Part shown: one piece after another, positions 56,291-64,000 of the stretch
Layout: the number at the start of each line of letters is the position of its first letter
How positions within the stretch are numbered: position 1 is the first letter of the stretch
NCBI GenBank assembly: GCA_027946555.1
Contig: JAPEVC010000144.1
Span: forward strand, 1-64,000
Origin: Gnomoniopsis sp. IMI 355080
Taxonomy: Eukaryota; Ascomycota; Sordariomycetes; Diaporthales; Gnomoniaceae
Direction: 5' to 3'
DNA length: 64,000 nucleotides
The notes under the pieces: model-generated
Database searches by the model: none
The model's input: the letters and a program-made list of their open reading frames with translations, nothing else
What the model was told of the DNA's origin: nothing
Position numbers and translations under genes: made by a program

Positions 56291-57711
56291 TCAATCCGTC
56301 TTCCAGTGGTCCACCTCGTCCTTGCCCAAATACAGCTCGACAGCGTAAAGGACCATAGTGGCCGCCACATTCGTCCAGCGCCAAGCATTGCCGCCAGCAT
56401 CGCCCCCTCTAAGAGTCCAGCCGATGCCATCTCCATCAATATTGGCGTCCGCCGATACCGAGAAGTGCTGCAGTAGGAGACTGGTATACACAGCGATCAG
56501 GATGGATGGCGAAAACCAGTGCACAAACGTGAGCAGTTTGTTGGCTGCGTCGGAAGAATCCTCGAAGTTGGACGGTTCGTCCATGAGTGCACCGGCGCCG
56601 GACTCACGCACAGCAGGAATGATGCGTGTTGCGCAATAGAATACGATGATTCGGTAGACGAGCGAGATGATGACGCTCGGCGTGATGGTCTGGAAAGCAG
56701 CCCACAAGAACGTGAAGGAAGAGCCGAAGGCGCTGGGCAACTGACTGAGCATATGAATAAGCGTCGAGTAAGAAGCCATGATTATAGGCGGCAGTGGAGG
56801 AAACTCGGGTTGGTTTGCTGCGGCCTGCTCCTCAGCTGCAGCCTGGGCGGCGGCACCTTCAGCCGAGGGCAGATAGTCGGTAAAGATCTGGTAGATGCAG
56901 AGGACGACGTATGCGAAAAGCAGTGAGGATTCCACGGGATTTCCGCGACCGCTACCGATGCCAAAGGCGCACAGGAAGACAGCCGAAGTCATGGTGACGC
57001 CGATGAGGGTTGCATCTAGGTTGCTGATGTAGGGAAAGTTCGCCACGCGCCACAGGAAGTAGAGAGCGCTTGCCATGATGGAGCCTGAGAAAACGACGAG
57101 AACGATCTGCGATAGCACGAGCCGATTAGTGTCAAATCTCCGTCTCATGTGATATGATGAATCCTGAAAAAAAAAACACTCACGATCCATGTGTCACTGC
57201 GGCCTCTGTTGACGAGCCATCTTGTAATTTGCCCTGCGGCCTGTATGACCAACAGGCTGCAAAAACCCTCAAGTAGCTGGAAGATGGGACTCGAGTAGCG
57301 CAAGCCTTTATCCCAGCTCCCCAAAGTGATGTGTTCCAGAAGCCCACCCTGGCCGAAAAACCACTCGTGCCAGCTATCATTGTGGTCGACGGTAGGTCGG
57401 AAGTGACCTAGGGTTCTCGAGACCCAGTCGGAGGAGCCAGTGTCGACAGAGAAGCGGTTGAGGGACCATATCAACAAGGAAGGCAGAACAACCCATTGGG
57501 ACATGCGCAGCAGGTTGCTCAGGGTCCAGCGCACACGAGACCCAGGGGGGGTGATGGCCTTTGTGGAGCTGTAGACGAAGTAAAAAAGAAATATGGACAA
57601 GCTGTAGGCCAACCCCGAGTCGCGACCGCCAACATCGAAAGCTATGGGTATGGAGAGGACGATGGAGAGCAGATACACTGCGCCAGATATGACGTTGAAG
57701 ATGGCCCACAT
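56291..57711 (-). CDS. ICE2: Ice2-type ER membrane protein
   Basis: Two exons, 57711-57184 and 57106-56291, with a 77-bp intron give 447 residues. The start MWAIFNVISGAVYLLSIVLS is chosen because it opens the first membrane helix; the open frame upstream (to 57981) is Pro/Ser-rich leader. About eight to ten hydrophobic helices are visible: AVYLLSIVLSIPIAFDVGG, GLAYSLSIFLFYFVYSST, WVVLPSLLIWSLN, IIVLVVFSGSIMASALYFLW, ATLIGVTMTSAVFLCAFGIG, SLLFAYVVLCIYQIF, VIISLVYRIIVFYCATRI and ILIAVYTSLLLQHF. The IPLAFDVGGR-like motif with a conserved Gly-rich loop is typical of the Ice2 family. Known role: ER membrane protein controlling cortical ER inheritance, lipid-droplet/ER membrane balance and phospholipid synthesis. 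A TATA-less CT-rich leader lies upstream. Confidence 0.88.
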
Positions 57712-59992
57712 GGTCGCGTGAGGGGGCTCGAGGCGGTGTTCGGGGACGTGGTGCGCAGCTCGGGGAGGACTTGATAAGGCCGAGCTGAGGGCCTGAGCAG
57801 GCTGGAGGGAGCTGAAGCTATCGTCGATCCACGGTGGGCAAAGACGGATGTTACTGGGACATGGACCAGAGAAGCGACACTTGTACTGTTGGGGTTTGCG
57901 GCCAGGTGGAAGAGACGGCCACGCTGGTGATGCCGCAGCGATCGGGAGAAGAGTGTGTAGAATCGGTGATAGAGAGGGCAATGATGAGGGGTTCAGACTG
58001 GTGAATGCATCTGGTATTCTCGGTAAGGGTGGTGTGTGGTATGGTGTTTCGTCGGGGGTGAGGTGGTTCTGAAGAGAGGAGTGTCATGCGCTGTGTAGCA
58101 GTGTGTGTTGCTTTGTGCGTGCTGGAGCTTGCTTGCTGGTGGGGTTGCTGCTGATCCTTGAGCTTTTGGGGGGCATGTGAAGGTATGCCCGAGTTCCTGT
58201 ATCCCTGTGGAGAACACCAACGCAGCAGCCTTGAGGAAAGATCTCTTCTTTGATTTTCAGGATGTATTTTGGAACAGAGGCACTTTGAAAAGGGGCAAGA
58301 TAAAATTGCAGTAGGTATGGTGCTTGGGTAACAGGTGGGCAACAGCCCTGGAGGAGATTGTTAAAGAACAAAAACTGCCCCCGGTGGTAGACTGGGCGAG
58401 ACCCCAAGGTTCCCTGCAAAAGCAGGTTTGTCGTTCACTGCAGGTGCACAAGCGCCTGATCCTAGCAAGCACAGCAAACCTAGCTGCTCCTAGCTAAAGT
58501 CCGGACCCTTGCAGGAGTTATCTAGATCCCCTTATCGTGCTGCTGACTCAGCCTTTCCACTATGCACTACACCTTCCTCCACCCAATCAAATGTCAACCA
58601 TACAAGCTCTTCCTCTCTTTTCCTACATGACTATGTCCTATTCTAGGTAATGTCTTTCCAAAAAGGATCGCCTGTGACAGGCCGTTTCATCTTCTATGTG
58701 ACAGGCTATTCCATGTTTCTTTCACTTTGACTTGGGCCAATCAGAAATTACACAGATCACCTGCCCGAGCCTCTTGACAGCATCATCAGATGAGCCAATC
58801 TCCATGTATCCCTCAAACGCGTCACGTCACGCGTGCTACGCTGCAACTTCACCCTCAACGGTCGCACTTGGTTAATTGATTGTTCACTCTGAGTACTTGT
58901 CGTCATAGATGGACTGCTACTCCCCGGTCCTCACGATCGATATACAGCTAATACTACTATAATATCCGGACTTGTCATCGGTTATCAAAATCTGGACACA
59001 AGGATTTCGTTCTAGTTTGTTCCGAATTTGCCCGTTTTGTGCTTCCCCCCCCCCCAAAACAAAACCGATCATCGCCTATGCGAAAATCCGTCCCCAGCGT
59101 ATGCTCATTGTCGGACAGTGTGGACCTGCGCCCGACCTCATCTCACTTAAGCTTATTCCTTGTCGACGATCTCGACATCTTGGGCACGGAACTTGGACAT
59201 TGTCCTCGGTCGAAACCTCTTCGGCTCCATACCGCAATAGGCTCTTATATTTTCACTCACCATGTCTTGGACATGGACTATCTCGTTGGCACCGGTACTA
59301 ATACTATGTCTGCGCTTGATACGGGTAAGCAAAATGGCGCGGTAGGGTTAGATGGGACGACTATGCACATTGATTCCAATCACTAACATCACAGCGTTCA
59401 TCGGTACTGGACTACAAAGAGTAGATCATCCGAGAGGGCATAGTATAGTCGTTCAGGTTCGGGGGAGATTGAGGTATCTGTGTGTCATTGTAGATGTAGA
59501 ACTGGACTAGTTGCCACTCTCGGTGGGTTGACGGCTGTCAACACATTGGTCTGGTTGTGGGACCGAGCTAGTATAGTGTCTATTGGCATGCTGGCTTGTC
59601 AGATTTGGATTTTGCCATGCGCCCAAGGCTGAAAGTTTACGTGCTCTTCTTTTCATTGGGGTAACGGACTCTTGCGGGCACATTGCCCACGTTGAACACT
59701 GATTGACACACAGGAGAATGCTACTAATCACAAGCCAAGCCTCAAAGATTTAGGAATGAAGAGTAAGAGATGTGGTATTTTTGCCGCTGCAATAGACGGA
59801 ATGAGAATAACGCTATTGAAAGAAATAAAGAAATCAGATGCAATGCAGGAGAATGTATATATATAGCAACGCTAGTCTACAAATACCGGTAAAACAAGTG
59901 AGTTGTTCCGTTCCGCTTGCGTTTCCCTGACTCCATGCTCATGATTGATGAGACGCACACAGCACACACACACACAAGCAAATAAGACGCAC
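57712..59992. other. Intergenic upstream of ICE2
   Basis: 2.3 kb. It contains the ICE2 leader, a C11 tract at 59045-59055, and a short CA-repeat near 59958-59980 close to the protease 3' end. No supported gene was found. Confidence 0.5.
59045..59055. repeat. C11 homopolymer tract
   Basis: Eleven consecutive C on the plus strand in non-coding sequence. Confidence 0.8.
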
Positions 59993-61519
59993 TTAAGTGG
60001 TCAAAGTCTTTTGCGCCCAACCAACACGGCCCTCTGCACCATCAAAGACCACGTATCCAGCCTTCAACGCGATGTCGCCAAAGATGGACAGGCCTATCGA
60101 AGCGTCGCTCTGCATGCCACCGTAGCAAGTTGTATTTGTGGTATCGACCGGGGTCCAGTTGATGTACGAGCCAGGAACGGTGAACGAGCCAGAGCCGACG
60201 GCGAAGCTGAAATCTGGGGGAGTCGTCGAGCAAGGGAAAACCCAGCCGCCCTCCTGGGTGCTGTCCTCAGCGCCTGTCACCTGGGAGTAATAGTCGGTGA
60301 CAACATCGTCGGGCAGCATGAGCAGGGTGGTACCGGTGTCGGCAATGCCAGTAATGGTGGTGGTGGTCGCGCGCTTCTGGAAGTCGGACAGTTCCTCCTC
60401 CTCAGCGTCCCGAGCGCCAATGTGCTTGCGGTTCTTGGGTTCGGGAGCGCGCACTTCCTCCTGGTGGCCGAAGACGAGGCTGCGGACCTTCTTGAAGAAT
60501 CCACCGGGGCCGCCGCCCTGTTGAGAGGCGCCCTGCTGCTGAGCAGCATCCTGCTGGTTGTCCTTTCCGTTGCCAGAGGATGTGGAAGCGGTAGCTGCGG
60601 TGGCGGTGGTAGTGGTGCCGTTGCCGACGGTGTAACCGGTAGACTGGAAAGTCCAGTAGCCCGAGTAGGAGGTGCTGACATTGTACAGGTTGGCGTAGGC
60701 AATGGTTCCGGTGTAGGCAGTCGAGTCGATGGCACCGAAGGTGTAGGTGCCGGCGACGTCGTGCATCAGGTCTGCGGTGAAGAGCGCCGAGCCCAGCTGA
60801 GACTTTGCGTTGTCGAAGAAGGTCTTTTGTGCGGTGGGCGAAACGGTGTTGAGCGAGCTCATGGCGAGGCCGACCAGGCCGCTGGATTGCGAGTCCGAAG
60901 TGAACTCGGACGAGACAGTAGTCGCCGACTCGACGGCCTGGCTGGTCACGGAAATGTTACCAATGGTGACGACGTCCGTGTAGACGTTACCGCTGGACGA
61001 GCTGCCATCACCGTAACTGATCTCCCATGTCGCGCCCGTCATTTGCTTGGCAGTAGTGCTCTTGGCAATCTCGTAAAGCGTCTGGCCGTTGACCGAGGAC
61101 GTAGGCGTCTCGCTGCTGAAGACCCACAGGTCACTGGAACCGGTATCAAAATCCATGGGCAGTGTCTGCGGGGGCGTGCCGACGGCAATGTTGGTGATGT
61201 ACGCCTCGTCGTACGTCTCGGGGGTCGCCGTCGCGGAGCCAGAGGTCGCACGGCCGGCCACGCTAGCCATGGCAACGTTGTGCTTTTGCACGATTGCCGC
61301 AATATGGTCGGGCATCGTGGCATTGAACTTCCTGATTGCCTTGGCCATGGCCAGCGCCGGGTGCCTGTAGGTCGTTGCCGCACGTGGCCGCACCTTGACT
61401 TGCACGCCACCTGCGATGGGGGCAACTCCCCGAGGCTGGTGCATGTTGGAGGGCATGGCAGAGGCCAGCTCCCCACTGGTGGCCAGTAGGGTGACCAAGA
61501 ATGCGCCAAAGGTCTGCAT
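59993..61519 (-). CDS. Secreted pepsin-like aspartic protease with a lobe insert
   Basis: Single exon, 508 residues. MQTFGAFLVTLLATSGELASA is a signal peptide. A basic propeptide follows to about residue 95, then the A1 protease fold: YDEAYITNIAVGTPPQ, first catalytic motif DFDTGSSDLWV (Asp125), flap Tyr169 in ISYGDGS, SGLVGLAMSSLNTV, and second catalytic motif GIADTGTTLLMLPDDVV (Asp394). Cys pair CSTTPPDF / CYGGMQSD and C-terminal SIFGDIALKAGYVVFDGAEG complete the fold. It resembles penicillopepsin/aspergillopepsin I, which work extracellularly at acid pH. Unusual: about 84 extra residues (303-386) lie between YTVGNGTTTT and TITGIADTG; this insert is Gln/Gly-rich, then amphipathic-basic (FFKKVRSLVFGHQEEV), then acidic, and ends at Lys382-Arg383, a possible Kex2-type site. 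No intron borders fit its removal. Confidence 0.94.
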   Translation of the reverse strand: MQTFGAFLVTLLATSGELASAMPSNMHQPRGVAPIAGGVQVKVRPRAATTYRHPALAMAKAIRKFNATMPDHIAAIVQKHNVAMASVAGRATSGSATATPETYDEAYITNIAVGTPPQTLPMDFDTGSSDLWVFSSETPTSSVNGQTLYEIAKSTTAKQMTGATWEISYGDGSSSSGNVYTDVVTIGNISVTSQAVESATTVSSEFTSDSQSSGLVGLAMSSLNTVSPTAQKTFFDNAKSQLGSALFTADLMHDVAGTYTFGAIDSTAYTGTIAYANLYNVSTSYSGYWTFQSTGYTVGNGTTTTATAATASTSSGNGKDNQQDAAQQQGASQQGGGPGGFFKKVRSLVFGHQEEVRAPEPKNRKHIGARDAEEEELSDFQKRATTTTITGIADTGTTLLMLPDDVVTDYYSQVTGAEDSTQEGGWVFPCSTTPPDFSFAVGSGSFTVPGSYINWTPVDTTNTTCYGGMQSDASIGLSIFGDIALKAGYVVFDGAEGRVGWAQKTLTT

Positions 61520-61770
61520 TTTTGGTAAGATCTTTGATAAGATGAGAGTATGAGGTAAGCAGTATGTATATGCTACAGACGAAGTGAATTAAGCTACCAC
61601 CTGGGCAGATATAGGTGAAAGTGGAGATGTACAGAAGTGAAGGAAGGCCAACAGGGAAGAAAATGAAAAGAAAACCTGGTATCTGCAATTACTGCAGAAG
61701 AAGGCGATGGCTGGCTTGATGAGGATAGGAGAGATTAGGAAAAGTAAGGTATGTAGGGAAAAGCACAGGT

Positions 61771-61776
61771 TTATAA
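61771..61776 (-). promoter_or_regulatory. Possible TATA box of the aspartic protease gene
   Basis: TATAAA on the minus strand (within TTATAAACC), about 250 bases upstream of the protease ATG. The position is plausible for an inducible secreted-enzyme gene; the transcription start is unknown. Confidence 0.35.
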
Positions 61777-63474
61777 CAACAGGCAACATCATGTCAATCC
61801 GAGGGAGATGAGGACGCGGGCGGATGCCGAGTTCGATCTGAACGCCCCCCTGGGATCCACCGGGACCTGGATAACGCATACCCATACCCAACACTGTTGG
61901 TGTGAGGCAAACTTGTCTCAAGGGCACTATCCCAAGGCTGGACGTGCTATGGGGAGACACCCACGTACGCGAGAAGCTATTCCCGTCACGTTTGGTGGGG
62001 GAGCGAAGGGAAAGAGGGCCACAAGGCGCAGGGGGAGAACACAGCTGCCCCCCTTCATGCGTGAAAGGGCGTCGTCATCACGTTGACGTACGGAGGACAG
62101 AGAAGTTCAGACGAAAACAAAAATCAAAACTTCGCTATCTGCGCGCCTGGGACACGGCGAAAACACGGAGCTTGGCAGTCTTGTGCCGCTGAGGATCCTC
62201 GCAGGCGCAGGCATGCCCATTGCTGTTTCCGCTTGGGAGCCTCGTGTATCAGGGAATAGAGCCATGATCGCCGCTGGGTTTCGGTCTTGGATCTGCAGAC
62301 AAGCCTTGCCCAAGCCATCTTGCCCAGAGCTCGTCTGTCGATCCGGGAATGTCGGGACAAGAGCGGAACCTCGATCTGTAAAAACGAGGTTCCAGAATCT
62401 TTTCGTAGGCGGGCCGGAGCGGATGAACTCCAACGAAGAGCAGAAAGGAGAGAGCAAGGGGCTCCGGTTTGTGAAGCAACCCTTGCTATAAACCCCTGGC
62501 AGGACATTGTCTGCCACGCCAGATGTGCCTGCGGCCGAGGTAGTAAAGGATATATCGGCCCAGCCTCGCCAGTCATTGAGGCTGGATGACAGGGTGCTGC
62601 CGACGAGTGGGCCCCGTCCCGGTGGGATGGCAGACGAAAGGGACAGCACTGTCCAATGACATTCCCTGGGAAAATCTGAAACATGAGACGAGCAAGCAGG
62701 GGCATACGCGGCAAATAGACCAAAAAAAGTAGACGCGGGCGCCGTCCATGGACGAACTCCACCCTTGAAACGCACCAGATGTTGATTTTTCTACTGGGGA
62801 CATGTCGCCCATGCCGAGCGGCGCAGTTCGAGGGCCAAGCCACAGCAGAAATCCGCGGCCCGCCCACATCTCGAGGGGCGGAATGTGCCGACAGCCTTTA
62901 TTAGCCAGCAGACAACAAGCCACATTCAGGAGGTGTGGCGTACCAGCATGACAATCGCATATCCAAGCGCGCCCGACATCAGACGAGACGAAGACGGGGT
63001 AGGGGGAAGTAACATACTGCCAGCGTTCAAAACTACATATATAGCAGGGCACTGTTTCGAGCCGCCGTGCCATCGTTCCCCAATAGATAGATGTGTCAAG
63101 ATCACCGAAACATCCGCGAGGGAACGGAGCATGAGGTGCAGGTGTTTGGCGAGTCGCGACATGTTTCTGCTGACCGTGGTCACCCAGAGGTGAGCTTCCA
63201 AAAGACGTGATCTATGATCCCACCAGCGCCAGATGCCACAGGCCCCGTCTCACTCTGTGAGGAGTTGGTGTTGTGACTTTGCAGGGCTCGCGTTTCTCGT
63301 GATCAACCGCAGGTTTCAAACTGCGTTGGAGAGACGCAGGCTTGCGCCGGTGAGCCGTTTACTTGAAGGCCGTTACCCGTGATTACGACGATAAGCATGC
63401 CGATAGCTTCACGCCTTCATTTGGAGCCAGGTATACGTGCATTGGGATAGCGCTTCTATATTTATAACTCAGGA

Positions 63475-63484
63475 TACCTAGGTA
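63475..63484. repeat. TACCTAGGTA palindrome
   Basis: Identical to the 10-mer at 32482-32491, again in non-coding sequence. Confidence 0.7.
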
Positions 63485-64000
63485 CCTTGGTATATCTAAT
63501 AGCCCAATTTTGTTAGAAACTTACCGTCTGTGTAATCAATCTGCTCAAGTCCAGTTGATGGTGTTAAGCCATGCTGGTTCACAATCACTGCACATCTTGT
63601 ACTTGTCTTAGTTCCTCATGTTTTCTCGTTCGTATAGTCTGGGGCCTGATGATAGTCTGGAAGGCCGCACTTGTCCTCTACAACAATCATCTGCGAGACA
63701 GTGGCCTGATGAGGCGTTCTGTCTTTAAGAAGCTTCCAAGAATCTTGAAGGTCGTCCTGACTCTGCAGTGCTCCAGGTCGATAATTCTCCCTTCTGGTCA
63801 AGTCTTCCCTCATTGCATGGCTAACAGACTGCCGTGCCAACTCCGAGGGCAAGATACGCTTTTATCTAGTACCCCATTGGTACCTAGTACTTTGGCCAAG
63901 GGCCCTGTTTTGTATTGGGACATTGATTGCGACTAGTATCACTGTTGAATACCATCCATGAATGTGTGGCAAGACTCAGGAAATGCGTCCCGAATGTACT

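Larger units (their letters stand above)
61520..64000. other. Protease promoter and gene-free end of window
   Basis: The first few hundred bases are the protease promoter. The rest shows several overlapping frames at 62100-62900 on both strands without family text, and the palindrome TACCTAGGTA at 63475-63484. The next gene is presumably outside the window. Confidence 0.45.

Noticed and set aside
59945..61489. 514-codon open frame on the plus strand
   Set aside because: It is antisense to the aspartic protease, is Gly/Arg/Val-rich without domain text, and arises from the protease's GC-rich codon pattern.
62107..62867. Overlapping 222- and 247-codon minus frames
   Set aside because: Two phases are open over the same bases, with Cys/Pro/Arg/Ser-rich text and no recognisable segment; more likely GC-driven open frames than genes.

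Overview
This window looks like nuclear DNA of a filamentous ascomycete (Pezizomycotina). Protein genes are split by short introns, mostly 50-100 bp, with GTANGT-type donors and CAG/TAG acceptors, often with a CTAAC/CTGAC-like branch site. There are no operons. The products are typical of moulds: an Ecm33-type GPI wall protein, an Anp1 mannosyltransferase, a pepsin-like secreted protease and a cytochrome b5-acyl-CoA dehydrogenase fusion. I could not fix the class; intergenic TACCTAGGTA-type motifs and the protein sequences do not decide it. No rRNA, tRNA, CRISPR array or intact transposon was recognised.

Layout. 1-10.8 kb: 3' end of a SPF45-like splicing factor (+), ecm33 (-), a 7-kb stretch without a recognisable gene, then a 3-methyladenine DNA glycosylase (-). 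12.8-18.9 kb: anp1 (+), QCR7 of respiratory complex III (-) followed by an unexplained coding-like tail, and a mitochondrial NAD+-type carrier (+) diverging from QCR7. 20.2-27.3 kb: LTO1 (-), an SDR oxidoreductase (-), the NatA catalytic subunit ARD1 (+), and a large low-complexity protein with a PY motif and an Arg-rich segment (-). 28.5-37.6 kb: eIF2B-beta (-), the cytochrome b5-ACAD fusion (-), a polyamine oxidase-like FAD enzyme (+) and a GIS2/CNBP zinc-knuckle protein (-). 40.3-48.5 kb: SAE2/CtIP (+), a UBP3/USP10 deubiquitinase (+), and directly behind it an unrecognised gene interrupted by an in-frame TAG. 49-61.5 kb: a DUF952 protein (-), NUP85 (-), a two-exon orphan (+), ICE2 (-) and a secreted aspartic protease (-). 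The last 2.5 kb shows no gene.

The genes are mainly housekeeping and serve separate processes: splicing, translation initiation, N-terminal acetylation, ribosome-associated Fe-S transfer, DNA repair (alkylation and double-strand-break resection), nuclear pore, ER membrane, mitochondrial transport and respiration, and cell wall. There is no biosynthetic cluster. The most unusual observations are: (1) a reading frame that continues through two TAG codons behind UBP3 for about 550 codons and contains an 87-bp-period repeat; (2) an in-frame, coding-like extension behind the QCR7 TAG stop; (3) an ~84-residue insert ending in Lys-Arg just before the second catalytic Asp of the aspartic protease.

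Exon boundaries were derived by hand from splice consensus, frame continuity and family resemblance. No alignment or database search was possible.
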